Shown in pieces: positions 1-10,228 of a DNA stretch of 64,000 nt. Below the pieces are notes generated by a model that did no database searches, was not told the origin of the DNA, and saw only the letters and a list, made by a program, of their open reading frames with translations. The stretch's first letter is position 1. The number at the start of each line of letters is the position of its first letter. Source of the DNA: Hyphomicrobiaceae bacterium (GTDB taxonomy: Bacteria > Pseudomonadota > Alphaproteobacteria > Rhizobiales > Xanthobacteraceae); NCBI GenBank assembly GCA_947472885.1, contig CANJBX010000001.1, positions 62,001 to 126,000 of the forward strand, in the 5' to 3' direction. Made by a program: the position numbers and the translations under genes.

Positions 1-1
1 G

Positions 2-1678
2 TTCACGCTGATGGGCCTTGGCATCATGTTCGGCTTCAAGGCCTTCTACGATCCAACGCACGGCTTTCTGGATAACAAGGTTTTCGACCTGATGGTCCAG
101 CGCACCTATGGCGCCATGACCAACGACGTACTGATCTCGATCCCGCTGTTTGTGCTGATGGGATACGTGATGGAGCGCGGCGCGCTGGTCGACAAGATGT
201 TCTATTCGATCCAGCTTGCCTTCCGGCGTGTGCCAGCATCGCTCGCCGTCGCGACGCTGGTCGTGTGTACGTTCTGGGGCATCGCATCCGGCCTTGTCGG
301 CGCGGTGGTGGTGCTGATGGGCGTTATCGCATTCAATCCGATGCTGCGCGCGGGCTATGACGTGAAGCTCGCATCGGGCGTCATCACGGCCGGCGGCACG
401 CTCGGCATCCTGATTCCGCCGTCGGTGATGATTATCGTGTATGCCGCGGTGGCGGGACAGTCGGTGGTGAAACTTTACGCCGCCGCGATGTTCCCCGGTT
501 TCTTTCTGGCATTCCTCTATCTCGTCTATATCATCGGCTGGGCGTTGATAAATCCGAAGATCGCGCCGCCGCTGCCCGAGGAGCAGACGCGGGTGCCGGT
601 GCCCGAGTGGCAACGCAAGATGCAGGCTGCCTATTCCAAGAATATGTTCGTCGCTCTGGTCTCGTCGCTGTTTTCGCCGAGCAAGGCGATGCAGATCGAG
701 ACAGAGAGCGGCCGTATCAATTACTGGATGCTGGTCAAGAGTTTCTGTATCTCGCTGGTCCCATTCATTCTGACAGGCGGCACTATTCTGCTCATCTACT
801 GGTATGTGGTGATCCACCAGCAGGCTGGTGTCGAAGTTGTGACGCAAGGCGTCGAGCAGCTCGGCACGCCGGGGCTTGCGACCAGAGCCGCAACCGAGGC
901 GGAGAAGGGGCCGTCTGCGGCGTTCTATTACTGGTTCGGCGCGATCTCACTGGTTATGATGTTCTTCCAGGGGCGTTACTATTTTCGAATGGATGCCGAA
1001 CGCTTCGAAGTGCTGAAGCTGTTGACTTCGTCGGTCATGCCGCTCGGCATTCTCACCGTCATCGTGCTTGCCGTCATTCTGTTGGGCATCACGACGGCGA
1101 CCGAGTCCGCAGGCGTCGGCGCGGCGGGTGCCTTCGTCCTCGCATTCTATGCGCGAACGCTGAACTGGAAGCGCACCAAGGAAGCGGTGTTCCTGACGGC
1201 GAAGACGACAGCCATGGTGTGCTGGCTGTTCGTTGGCTCGGCGCTGTTCTCCGGCGTATTCGCGATCCTTGGCGGGCAGGCACTGGTCGAGCAGTGGGTG
1301 CTGTCGCTCAACATGTCGTCGATCCAGTTCATGATCCTGTCGCAGGCGATGATCTTCGTGCTGGGCTGGCCGCTGGAATGGACAGAGATCATCGTGATCT
1401 TCGTGCCGATCTTCCTGCCGCTCCTCAAGCACTTCAGCATTGATCCGGTACTTTGGGGCACGCTGGTGTTCGTCAACCTGCAGGCGGCGTTCCTGTCGCC
1501 GCCGGTGGCGATGTCGGCGTTCTACCTCAAGGGCGTCGCGCCCAAGCACGTCACGCTCAACCAGATTTTCAGCGGAATGATGCCGTATATGTTGATCGTG
1601 ATTGTCTGCATGATCTTCATGTATATCTGGCCGGGTATGACGCTCTGGCTGCCGAACTATCTTTACGGCGGCAACTGA
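2..1678 (+). CDS. TRAP transporter large permease subunit (DctM family), 5' partial
   Basis: This is the membrane channel subunit of a TRAP transporter, which uses an ion gradient to import a solute handed over by a periplasmic binding protein. The frame is open to the window edge, so the true start and the binding-protein and small-subunit genes should lie upstream. At least 555 residues are visible, against roughly 430 for a typical DctM. The two conserved halves are clear: GTLGILIPPSVMIIVYA near residues 128-145 and TTATESAGVGA near 360-370. Between them, at about residues 185-345, is a long insert with a basic hydrophilic stretch and two extra hydrophobic segments. The substrate cannot be read from this subunit. 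A strong terminator follows. Confidence 0.9.
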   Translation, partial: FTLMGLGIMFGFKAFYDPTHGFLDNKVFDLMVQRTYGAMTNDVLISIPLFVLMGYVMERGALVDKMFYSIQLAFRRVPASLAVATLVVCTFWGIASGLVGAVVVLMGVIAFNPMLRAGYDVKLASGVITAGGTLGILIPPSVMIIVYAAVAGQSVVKLYAAAMFPGFFLAFLYLVYIIGWALINPKIAPPLPEEQTRVPVPEWQRKMQAAYSKNMFVALVSSLFSPSKAMQIETESGRINYWMLVKSFCISLVPFILTGGTILLIYWYVVIHQQAGVEVVTQGVEQLGTPGLATRAATEAEKGPSAAFYYWFGAISLVMMFFQGRYYFRMDAERFEVLKLLTSSVMPLGILTVIVLAVILLGITTATESAGVGAAGAFVLAFYARTLNWKRTKEAVFLTAKTTAMVCWLFVGSALFSGVFAILGGQALVEQWVLSLNMSSIQFMILSQAMIFVLGWPLEWTEIIVIFVPIFLPLLKHFSIDPVLWGTLVFVNLQAAFLSPPVAMSAFYLKGVAPKHVTLNQIFSGMMPYMLIVIVCMIFMYIWPGMTLWLPNYLYGGN

Positions 1679-1700
1679 TCGCAGCGCTGCTCAAAAACAA

Positions 1701-1737
1701 AAGCGCCGCCCCGAAAAACGAGGCGGCGCTTTTTTTA
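1701..1737. terminator. bidirectional rho-independent terminator
   Basis: A perfect GC-rich stem (AAGCGCCGCC pairing with GGCGGCGCTT) around an 11-base loop is followed by a T run on the plus strand; the minus strand also ends in T-rich sequence. It sits between the convergent TRAP permease and dienelactone hydrolase genes and can serve both. Confidence 0.85.
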
Positions 1738-1754
1738 TTCTCGCCTGTGCGGGG

Positions 1755-2630
1755 CTAGGAAGCCTTCGCCGGTGTACCAAGATTTTCCCGGAAGAACACA
1801 ATTGTGCGGCCCCATGCAAGGTCGGCGGCTTCCTTGTTGTAGCGCACGCCGGCGGTGTCGTCGTTGAAGGCGTGCTGCGTGCCCGGATAGATGTAGATCG
1901 TATAGCGCTTGTTGCTGGCTTTCAGCGCGGCTTCATAGGCGGCGATGCCCTTGTTGATGTTGTCGTCGTTCTCGGCGTATTGCAGCAGCAGCGGCGATTT
2001 GATCGCCGGGACAAGATCAGCCGATACCTGCGCGCCGTAGTAGGGAACTGCGGCTGCAAGGTCCGGGCTACCGGACGCCAGACGATTGACCACGCCGCCA
2101 CCGAAGCAGAAGCCGGTCGCGCCGACCTTGCCGGTCGATTCCGCGTGCTTGAGCATGAACGGCACGCCCGCGAGCGCGCCCGCGATCATGTCCTCGCGGT
2201 CGGTCTTGGTGTGCAGATCACGCGCCTTGTCGTCGTCGGGCGGCGTGCCGCCATTCACCGAGAGAAGGTCTGGCGCCAGCGTCAGGAATCCTTCGAGCGC
2301 GAAACGGCGTGCAACGTCTTCGATATGCGGGTTGAGGCCACGGTTCTGGTGAATGACGATGACGGCGGGACGTTTGCCCTTGTCCTTGGGTCGCGCGAGA
2401 TAGCCGTTGATCTTGCCCTTGGGCGAGTCATACGAAACGCGCTCGAGCGCCAGGCGCGGATCGTTTTCCGGGATCGTCGCGGCCTTTGCGTAGTCGCATT
2501 GCAGCAGGGGCAGCATGGCAGCGCCGGCAGCGGCCGAGCCGGCCAGCACATTCAGGCGATCCAGAAATGCGCGGCGGTTGATTTCACCATGGGTAAAACT
2601 GTCATAGAGATTGATGATCTGCTGGTCCAT
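1755..2630 (-). CDS. dienelactone hydrolase family protein, Tat-exported
   Basis: An alpha/beta hydrolase of the dienelactone hydrolase (carboxymethylenebutenolidase) family, about 291 residues. The N-terminus carries a twin-arginine motif (N-R-R-A-F-L, R19-R20) followed by an alanine-rich hydrophobic stretch, so export by the Tat pathway is likely. The nucleophile elbow GFCFGGG places the catalytic cysteine near residue 175; the aspartate is probably in YAENDDN (about 222) and the histidine in GTQHAFND (about 253). The start was chosen at MDQQ because GGGAGG lies 7 bases before it; the frame continues 44 codons further upstream, but without support. Its natural ester or lactone substrate is unknown. 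Confidence 0.88.
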   Translation of the reverse strand: MDQQIINLYDSFTHGEINRRAFLDRLNVLAGSAAAGAAMLPLLQCDYAKAATIPENDPRLALERVSYDSPKGKINGYLARPKDKGKRPAVIVIHQNRGLNPHIEDVARRFALEGFLTLAPDLLSVNGGTPPDDDKARDLHTKTDREDMIAGALAGVPFMLKHAESTGKVGATGFCFGGGVVNRLASGSPDLAAAVPYYGAQVSADLVPAIKSPLLLQYAENDDNINKGIAAYEAALKASNKRYTIYIYPGTQHAFNDDTAGVRYNKEAADLAWGRTIVFFRENLGTPAKAS

Positions 2631-2812
2631 GCGGCATCCTCCCGGTGTTGTTATGGAGCGGCAGCATAGCGCAGCGGGAAGCGCACCACAGCCATCCCCA
2701 CGCATTTGTGAAAAATCCGGATATGGCAAAATGCACCTGGGTCGCTTGCGCCGCGGGGCCAAAAATTGCCTAATGTTACGGGGAATATCGGCCGGGTTTG
2801 ATTGGGGTTTTT

Positions 2813-3244
2813 ATGGGTTTGTTGTGGGTGTCCCGGCGCTGGCTTCAGGCCGGCGCCTTTGCGGCGATTGTCGTATTTGCGTTTTCCGCATTGGCGGAAG
2901 CTCAGGCGCAAGGCCAGCAGAGTTTTCCGTTTGGCCGCGAATTGCGGATGGATGCTCGTCCGTTGAAGGGCTCCAAGCGTGTTCCATTCCTTGAAATCGG
3001 GCAGAACGGCGCTGCCACCATCGATCTGTGGTGCGACAGCGTGCAGGGTCAGTTCGTTGTCGCGGCCGATACGGTTACGGTCCTCATTGGGCAGAAGACC
3101 CAGCGAAACTGCACCAGCGAGCAGGCGCGGGCAGACGGTGAGCTGATCAGTGCGCTGGAACAGGCAACCAGCTGGAAGCGAGACGGCGAGGGCGTCGTGC
3201 TGGTCGGCGGCCGGATGCTTCGCTTCCAGCCATCGACAAACTGA
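2813..3244 (+). CDS. exported META/HslJ-like domain protein
   Basis: A small exported protein of about 143 residues. A signal peptide occupies residues 1-27 or so (basic start, then AGAFAAIVVFAFSALAEAQA). The rest fits the META (HslJ, DUF306) fold: LEIGQNGAATIDLWCDSVQG, then the family-typical T-Q-R-N-C-T-S-E-Q stretch and a final strand ending MLRFQPS. Members are thought to be periplasmic or membrane-associated and some are linked to stress resistance, but no activity is established. The ATG used here gives a normal signal peptide; an in-frame TTG 15 bases upstream is an alternative. It lies 29 bases before ridA-like and may be cotranscribed with it. Confidence 0.65.
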   Translation: MGLLWVSRRWLQAGAFAAIVVFAFSALAEAQAQGQQSFPFGRELRMDARPLKGSKRVPFLEIGQNGAATIDLWCDSVQGQFVVAADTVTVLIGQKTQRNCTSEQARADGELISALEQATSWKRDGEGVVLVGGRMLRFQPSTN

Positions 3245-3273
3245 CCTTCATTCCGGCTGTAGAGGAAGAGGCG

Positions 3274-3702
3274 ATGCAAAAGCAGGTCATCAACGCCGGC
3301 ATTCCGCTGAGCGGCGTTCCGCTGAACTACTGCGTGCGCTACGGCGACATGGTCTACGTTTCCGGCCTGCCGCCGTTCACGCCTGAATACTCCAACGCGT
3401 TGAGCGCTGCGCGCGCCGCGGGGAAACCTGTTCCACCATTCCCGGATATTCCATTCGCCGATCAGGTCCGGATTGTGATGGATAACCTCAAGAAGCTCGT
3501 CGAGGCGGCGGGCTCCAACATGGATTGTCTGCTCAAGGTCATCGTATGGCTCAAGGACCAGAACCAGTCGGCTGAGTTCGACGGGGTCTACAAGACGTAT
3601 TTCTCCAGCCCCGAATCCTATCCGGCGCGCACGCGTATGCAGGCCGGCCGCACACCGATGGATTGCGGGCTTGAAGTCGAGGCCATCGGCTACGTGCCTT
3701 AG
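3274..3702 (+). CDS. RidA family protein (reactive imine/enamine deaminase-like)
   Basis: A 142-residue member of the RidA/YjgF/UK114 family, whose best known members hydrolyse reactive enamine/imine intermediates and form trimers. The C-terminal signature is present (PARTRMQAGRTPMDCGLEVEAIGYV), with the arginine-containing stretch and the LEVEAIG strand of the active-site cleft. The start has a good ribosome site (AGGAAGAGG). The family is broad and some branches act in catabolic pathways, so the specific substrate is open. It converges with an FAD monooxygenase gene nine bases away, which suggests, but does not prove, a shared catabolic role. Confidence 0.85.
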   Translation: MQKQVINAGIPLSGVPLNYCVRYGDMVYVSGLPPFTPEYSNALSAARAAGKPVPPFPDIPFADQVRIVMDNLKKLVEAAGSNMDCLLKVIVWLKDQNQSAEFDGVYKTYFSSPESYPARTRMQAGRTPMDCGLEVEAIGYVP

Positions 3703-3711
3703 CGCGTGGAC

Positions 3712-4866
3712 TTACGCTGCCGTAACATCGTGTTCGTAGATCCAGGTCTTGCTCTGCGGCGGTGGACGCGGGACCTTGCGGTTGTCCTCGAACTGCAGCC
3801 GCGCCATGATCTGCACCTTGCTTGCGCGCCCGAGCCGTTCGGCTTCATAAGCCATCAGCGCCGCCGCCGGGTTTTCCGGTTGTGCATCGAGGCATCGCGC
3901 CAGCACGAAGGCATCCTCGATTGTGATGCCCGCGCCTTGCGCAAGCGTCGGCATCATCGGGTGCGCGGCGTCTCCCAACAGGCTGACGCGGCCTTGTGTC
4001 CAGCGCGTCAGCGGCTCGCGGTCGAAGAACGCCCATTTGAAGACTTCCCGGACCTCACCGAGCGCACGAAGGATGGTCGGATGCCAGCCCTCGAACGAGT
4101 CGATCATCTCGTCATGGGTGCTGGGCACAGTCCATGATTCTTCGGCCCATTCGTCGGTGTATTTGCCGGCAAATACATTGAGCAGTTCGCCTGCGCGCAG
4201 TGGATAAAACAGTGCTGTACCTGCGGGGCTGCGCCACAGCACCACGTCCTTGCGGTGCATCGCGGCCTTGGCGTTGTCGCCCATAGCTGCCAACGCCTGC
4301 TCCATCGGCAGGATGCCGCGCCAGCCAAGATAATGCGTGTAACGCGGCTGGTCCTTGCCCCACAGTGTTTCACGCACGGCGGAGTGAATGCCGTCGGCGC
4401 CAATCACCACGTCGCCTTCGGCCTGCCAGCCATCGGCAAAGCGCGCGATTGCGTTTTTTGCGTTGGATTCAACCGAGAGGCAGCGACGGTTGAGATGAAT
4501 GGAATTTTGCACGACGGCGTTCATCAGGATGCCGTGCAGGTCGGCGCGATGCGCGGTGAGATAGGGCGCGCCATATTGTGTGAACGAATCCTGGAACGGT
4601 TCGATGTGCATCACCGCGCCGTCTGCCCAGTTCAGCATGACATTGCTTTCCGGTGCACAGCACAAGCGATCGACTTCGCTGCGAAGTCCGAGCGCATAGA
4701 GAGCCTTCACCGCATTTGGCCCGAGCTGAAGGCCGGCGCCGACCTCGCCGAGCTGGGACGCGCGTTCGTGGATTTCGACCTCGTGGCCACGCAACGCCAG
4801 GGCGCGGGCCGCTGCCAGCCCGCCAATCCCGCCGCCAATGATAATGATGCGTAGCCGCCTTGCCAT
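3712..4866 (-). CDS. FAD-dependent aromatic monooxygenase (salicylate hydroxylase-like)
   Basis: A class A flavoprotein monooxygenase of 384 residues. It has the N-terminal FAD-binding GGGIGGLAAARALALRGHEVEIHE fingerprint split over residues 9-33, the DG motif (GADGIHSAVRE, near 155-165) and the GD motif (LLGDAAHPMMPTLAQGAG, near 290-307). These place it with salicylate or 6-hydroxynicotinate hydroxylases, which use NAD(P)H and oxygen to hydroxylate or decarboxylate aromatic acids. The ATG is preceded by a strong GGGGGAT site. Substrate cannot be assigned. A long inverted repeat lies about 80 bases upstream of its start and could be an operator. Confidence 0.87.
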   Translation of the reverse strand: MARRLRIIIIGGGIGGLAAARALALRGHEVEIHERASQLGEVGAGLQLGPNAVKALYALGLRSEVDRLCCAPESNVMLNWADGAVMHIEPFQDSFTQYGAPYLTAHRADLHGILMNAVVQNSIHLNRRCLSVESNAKNAIARFADGWQAEGDVVIGADGIHSAVRETLWGKDQPRYTHYLGWRGILPMEQALAAMGDNAKAAMHRKDVVLWRSPAGTALFYPLRAGELLNVFAGKYTDEWAEESWTVPSTHDEMIDSFEGWHPTILRALGEVREVFKWAFFDREPLTRWTQGRVSLLGDAAHPMMPTLAQGAGITIEDAFVLARCLDAQPENPAAALMAYEAERLGRASKVQIMARLQFEDNRKVPRPPPQSKTWIYEHDVTAA

Positions 4867-4948
4867 TTCATCCCCCGACCGGGGCGCAAGTGACTGGCCG
4901 CGGCATTGCTGTCGGATGGAAGGCTATCTCAAAAGATAAGGCAAAGGT

Positions 4949-4979
4949 GCATGCATTCCGGTCAGGCCGGTATGCATGC
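4949..4979. repeat. 13-bp inverted repeat upstream of the monooxygenase gene
   Basis: Two 13-base arms (GCATGCATTCCGG and CCGGTATGCATGC) pair with one mismatch around a five-base loop. It lies upstream of the FAD monooxygenase start and downstream of the DUF1236 stop, both on the minus strand. No T run follows, so an operator is as likely as a terminator. Confidence 0.6.
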
Positions 4980-5005
4980 TCCTTTGTTGAACGCGTCTGT
5001 TGGCG

Positions 5006-5416
5006 CTACTTTTCCTTCACGATGTCGGCGACCTTGCCGCCGCTGCCATCGACGATCACGACTGCATCGTCCTTGATGAAATAGCGATGCGATTTCAGCG
5101 CGGCGATCTTGCCTGTCGCCAGCACCGGAAATTCGTAGGTCACGACGCTGCCGGGTGGCGCATCGCCAATGGTGACCTTGTCAGCGCTGGTATCCGGCGT
5201 GACCTTGGAATCCTTCAATACGATCTCGCGGATCGTGTGGCGGTCTTCCTCGGTCAGGTTGATCGAGCGCTTGACGATAATGGGCTCGTTAGTGGGTGCT
5301 TGCGCGTATTGATAATTCACCCGCATCCACGCCGCGGTCCCACTTTCCGGCGCAGTGAACAGCGCGCCGACCAGCACCAGCATGCCTCCTGCCGGTAACG
5401 CGATAAGCGAACGCAT
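5006..5416 (-). CDS. exported DUF1236 domain protein
   Basis: A 136-residue exported protein. After a hydrophobic signal segment (residues 1-28) the C-terminal half matches the DUF1236 pattern common in Bradyrhizobiaceae: EEDRHTIREIVLKDS, then a segment on voltage VTYEFPVL and the closing strand AALKSHRYFIKDDAVVIVD. The function of DUF1236 is unknown; it is usually found singly or in tandem in periplasmic proteins. The start is supported by GGGAG at normal spacing. The gene is flanked by the groEL terminator upstream and the inverted repeat downstream, so it is probably monocistronic. Confidence 0.75.
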   Translation of the reverse strand: MRSLIALPAGGMLVLVGALFTAPESGTAAWMRVNYQYAQAPTNEPIIVKRSINLTEEDRHTIREIVLKDSKVTPDTSADKVTIGDAPPGSVVTYEFPVLATGKIAALKSHRYFIKDDAVVIVDGSGGKVADIVKEK

Positions 5417-5529
5417 GACGGAATTCTCCCATTAATGTCCGGAGTAACTCCGCGAGGCGGGAGGTCGTTCCGTCCTGGGATTCTTAAATGTATTCCGTTA
5501 GCAGTGTGTTGATTGCGCACAATAAAAAA

Positions 5530-5554
5530 GGCCCGGCTGATGCCGGGCCTTTTC
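5530..5554 (-). terminator. groESL rho-independent terminator
   Basis: Perfect stem GGCCCGGC/GCCGGGCC with a four-base loop, followed on the minus strand by six Ts. It lies 24 bases after the groEL stop codon. Confidence 0.85.
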
Positions 5555-5577
5555 CATAATTTGTAGAAATGGGCTTG

Positions 5578-7323
<1,746 letters not shown>

Positions 7324-7331
7324 TTATCGGG

Positions 7332-7388
7332 ATGGCCGGACATAGGCGACTGAAAGGACGCCGTTCTTCGAACGGCTATGCCGGCCAT
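7332..7388. repeat. compound palindromic repeat in the groES-groEL spacer
   Basis: An outer pair (ATGGCCGG and CATAG at 7332-7345; CTATGCCGGCCAT at 7376-7388) encloses an inner perfect hairpin (GCCGTTC / GAACGGC, 7360-7376, three-base loop). The nested structure suggests a mobile palindromic repeat (REP/RPE-like) that landed between the two genes. Confidence 0.65.
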
Positions 7389-7419
7389 GACGGCGGAGGA
7401 AGTGCCGGATTATTCTGCG

Positions 7420-7716
7420 TTACGAGATCACGCCCATGATGTCCGACTCCTTCATGATGAGGAGTTCTTCGCCGTCGAGCTTCACTTCGGTGCCCGACCA
7501 CTTGCCGAACAACACCTTGTCGCCAGCCTTGAGATCGATCGGGATGAGCTTGCCGGCTTCGTCGCGGCCACCTGGGCCAACGGCGACAACCTGACCCTGC
7601 ATCGGCTTTTCCTTCGCAGTGTCCGGGATGATGATGCCGCCGGCGGTCTTTTCCTCGGCGTCGGTACGCTTGACGACCACGCGGTCGTGCAGGGGACGGA
7701 ATTTGGTCTTGGCCAT
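7420..7716 (-). CDS. groS: co-chaperonin GroES (Hsp10)
   Basis: The heptameric lid of the GroEL chamber, 98 residues. The family start [13 protein letters not shown], the mobile loop ([18 protein letters not shown], about residues 17-34) and the C-terminal [15 protein letters not shown] are intact. The ATG is preceded by GAGGAAG. It is the first gene of the operon, with a CIRCE element 61 bases upstream, so repression by HrcA under normal growth and release on heat stress is expected. Confidence 0.97.
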   Translation of the reverse strand: MAKTKFRPLHDRVVVKRTDAEEKTAGGIIIPDTAKEKPMQGQVVAVGPGGRDEAGKLIPIDLKAGDKVLFGKWSGTEVKLDGEELLIMKESDIMGVIS

Positions 7717-7776
7717 GACTTCCTCATTACCGCATCAACGCGCGGCTTTGCTTGAAACTGAAGACTTTGGAGGCTG

Positions 7777-7802
7777 TTAGCACTCAATCTAGGGAGTGCC
7801 AA
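7777..7802 (-). promoter_or_regulatory. CIRCE operator (HrcA-binding) with 8-base spacer
   Basis: Read on the minus strand, the arms are TTGGCACTC and GAGTGCTAA, one base off the consensus TTAGCACTC/GAGTGCTAA. The spacer is eight bases, not the usual nine. Its place just before groES and just after a candidate promoter fits HrcA repression. Confidence 0.85.
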
Positions 7803-7813
7803 CGGCTGCCGGA

Positions 7814-7842
7814 GAGGTAGGGCCTGCGCTTTGGAGAGTCAA
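7814..7842 (-). promoter_or_regulatory. candidate groESL promoter
   Basis: On the minus strand, TTGACT (7837-7842) and TACCTC (7814-7819) are separated by 17 bases, a housekeeping-sigma arrangement with a weak -10. Transcription would begin within or just before the CIRCE element, the usual layout. Confidence 0.45.
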
Positions 7843-8054
7843 GCTTTTGGGCCTCATTCGGGGTTCCGGGGAACCAAACGGCCGCGTCTTGGTAAACGCA
7901 AAGGCGCCGGGCTTGCGCTTGCGCTTGGGTCTAGGCCCTCGCAAAGTAAGGGAAATCGGGGGCGGTCGATTCCTTCCTCAAGATGGCCGTCATTATCGGA
8001 CCAGAACGGGATGCCGTTTCGGTCAAAAGTTGCTGGTTATGTGGAGGATTTCGA

Positions 8055-8642
8055 ATGTCTCATTTGCCCGTTGAGGCCATCGCCCGGCGTGGCCGCTTGG
8101 CTGCAGTCCTTGCCGGCGTGCTGGTACTGGCCGGGTGTGCGGGCATGAGCAATCCGTTCGAAACCAGCCCGCCACCGCCTCCTGCCGCCTCCCAGGGCCG
8201 CCCGAGCGTTGCGCCCTCCGACATCATTGGCCGCTGGGGCATCGCCTCGTATCACCGCGAACAGGACCGCGCCCGCACCGAAGTTGCCGCGCGCGGCCAA
8301 TGCAAGCAACCCTATCTCATCAGCGGCGGCTCTGCCGGTGGCGTGATGATGCTCAACCATGACAGCCCGAACATCGTCGAACATCTCATCAAGGCGACCG
8401 CCGACAACAGAACCTATCTTGGCCCCGGCGCGGACCCGGCAGGCGCGGACGACCGCGAAGTCCTGTCGTTCGATGGCCGCGTCCTGACGATGAAGTGGGT
8501 CGATCCGGAAGTGCAGAGCCGCTATGGCATCATGGTGCTGGTGCGCTGCGGCGCCGAAGGCACTGCACCGCCGTCCGCGCCACGCCGCGCGGCCGCACCG
8601 CCACCGCAAGTGATGCGCGCGCCGCCACCCGCTGCCCGATGA
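8055..8642 (+). CDS. putative lipoprotein of unknown function
   Basis: A 195-residue probable lipoprotein. A basic N-terminus is followed by a hydrophobic stretch and a lipobox (L-A-G-C, cysteine near residue 32), then a proline-rich linker. The middle part (DIIGRWGIASYHREQDRARTEV, then cysteines in GQCKQPY and VLVRCG) may be a small beta domain with one disulfide. The tail is Pro/Ala/Arg-rich. I do not recognise the family. The start is chosen at MSHLP because GGAGGA precedes it; the frame extends upstream without support. Its stop overlaps the arsC-like start (ATGA), so the two are probably translated together. Confidence 0.7.
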   Translation: MSHLPVEAIARRGRLAAVLAGVLVLAGCAGMSNPFETSPPPPPAASQGRPSVAPSDIIGRWGIASYHREQDRARTEVAARGQCKQPYLISGGSAGGVMMLNHDSPNIVEHLIKATADNRTYLGPGADPAGADDREVLSFDGRVLTMKWVDPEVQSRYGIMVLVRCGAEGTAPPSAPRRAAAPPPQVMRAPPPAAR

Positions 8643-8986
8643 ACACGACGATCTGGCACAATCCCAGGTGTGGCACGTCGCGCAAGGTGCTCGACGCGAT
8701 CCGTGCGCGCGGGGTTGAGCCGGCGATTGTGCTTTATCTCGAAACGCCGCCGAGTGCGGGTGAACTCAAGGCCGTGTGCAAGGATGCTGGGATTTCTCCG
8801 CGTGACCTCGTGCGCCGCAAGGAGCCTTCGTTCAAGGAGCTTGGTCTCGATGGTGCCAAGGTAACCGAGGCGGCGCTGATCGCCGCCATGCACCAGCATC
8901 CGATTTTGATAGAACGCCCGGTCGTAAAAACCAAAAAGGGCACGCGTCTGTGCCGTCCGCCGGAAAAACTCGCCGAGATTTTGTAG
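8639..8986 (+). CDS. arsC: arsenate reductase (glutaredoxin-type ArsC family)
   Basis: A 115-residue thioredoxin-fold protein with the ArsC signature HNPRCGTSRKVL (catalytic C11) and the conserved C-terminal block TKKGTRLCRPPEKLAEIL. Classical members reduce arsenate to arsenite using glutathione and glutaredoxin. No ArsB/Acr3 efflux pump or ArsR regulator is nearby; the next gene is a general MFS carrier 36 bases downstream. The family also includes YffB/Spx-like proteins, but the HNPRCGTSR motif fits true ArsC. It overlaps the preceding lipoprotein gene by four bases. Confidence 0.85.
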   Translation: MNTTIWHNPRCGTSRKVLDAIRARGVEPAIVLYLETPPSAGELKAVCKDAGISPRDLVRRKEPSFKELGLDGAKVTEAALIAAMHQHPILIERPVVKTKKGTRLCRPPEKLAEIL

Positions 8987-9022
8987 TCCCATTTCCATGA
9001 GCCTCATGGTTGCAGCCGCGAC

Positions 9023-10228
9023 ATGACAAAGCTGCGCCTCCTGTTCCAAAGCATCTTTCTAACGTCCTGGCGCGCGGTGCCGGTGCTGGGCTTCACGCAA
9101 ATCCTGACGTGGGGCACGCTGTTCTATCCACCCGTTCTCACCGTGCCGCTGATGGCGGCCGAGCGCGGCTGGTCGATCACCTTTGCCATGGGCGGATTTT
9201 CCGGCGGATTGCTTACGGGCGGTTTGATCGCGCCGACTGTCGGACGGTTGATCGACCGCTTCGGCGGCAACATGGTGATGGCGTTCGGATCGCTTGCTGG
9301 CGCGTTTGGCCTCCTGCTCATCGCCATCGTCACGCACCCCATCGCCTACTTCGTGACATGGATGGTGCTGGGAACAGCGATGGCGGCATCGCTCTATGAC
9401 CCGGCATTCGCGACGCTCGGGCGGATTTTTGGTGCGGGGGCACGGCGTCCGATCACGCTGATTACCTTTGCGGGCGGTTTTGCCTCGACTGTCAGTTGGC
9501 CATCGACGCTCGCCTTGATCGATTTTATCGGTTGGCGTGGCGCGTATTTCACCTACGCCGCCATTCTCGCATTTGTCGCAGCGCCGTTGCATGCCTTTGC
9601 ATTGCCGCGTGAGCGTGCGGATCTTTCTGCGCCGCTGGCAGGCCGGGCAGTGAATGCCGGGCCTACCGTGTCGCCGGCGGGTTTCACATTTGTCGCGCTG
9701 CTGTCAGCGTTCACGCTCTATGCGTTTATTCCCTCGGCGCTGTCAGCGCACCTGCTGGCGATCTTCAAGCGCGGCGGGATCGATGCCGTCACGGTGGTTG
9801 CCATCGGTGCGTTGTTCGGGCCGGCGCAGGTATTGATCCGTATGTGCGAATTCACCTTTGGCAGCAACACGCATCCGCTCAACATCGCGCGCAGCGCACT
9901 CATCCTGCTGCTTGGCGCTTTCGCCATGTTGCTGTTCGCTGGGATTTCCACGCCGGTGGCGGCGGCGTTCGCCATCATGTTCGGCATGGCGAACGGATTG
10001 CTGACATTGTCGCGCGGGACAGTGCCGCTCACGCTGTTCGGTCCTCATGGTTATGGGACGGTGGTTGGGCGCATCGCGGGACCGTCGCTGGCGATGCAAT
10101 CAGCCGCGCCGCTGGTATTGGCATTTGTGTCCGAGCGTGTCTCCGACACCGGCGCGTTGATGCTGGTTGCCGCCGTCGGGTGCGTGTCACTCACGGCATT
10201 CCTACTGGTGCAGCGGCCGCGTGCATGA
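9023..10228 (+). CDS. major facilitator superfamily transporter
   Basis: A 401-residue membrane protein with about 12 predicted transmembrane helices. The loop between helices 2 and 3 has the MFS pattern (GRLIDRFGGNMV, about residues 72-83), and the start has the FTQILTWGTLFYP segment seen in the oxalate/monocarboxylate-porter-like branch of bacterial MFS carriers. Substrate unknown. It follows arsC after 36 bases, which could mean cotranscription, but the sequence does not point to arsenite export. Confidence 0.85.
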   Translation: MTKLRLLFQSIFLTSWRAVPVLGFTQILTWGTLFYPPVLTVPLMAAERGWSITFAMGGFSGGLLTGGLIAPTVGRLIDRFGGNMVMAFGSLAGAFGLLLIAIVTHPIAYFVTWMVLGTAMAASLYDPAFATLGRIFGAGARRPITLITFAGGFASTVSWPSTLALIDFIGWRGAYFTYAAILAFVAAPLHAFALPRERADLSAPLAGRAVNAGPTVSPAGFTFVALLSAFTLYAFIPSALSAHLLAIFKRGGIDAVTVVAIGALFGPAQVLIRMCEFTFGSNTHPLNIARSALILLLGAFAMLLFAGISTPVAAAFAIMFGMANGLLTLSRGTVPLTLFGPHGYGTVVGRIAGPSLAMQSAAPLVLAFVSERVSDTGALMLVAAVGCVSLTAFLLVQRPRA

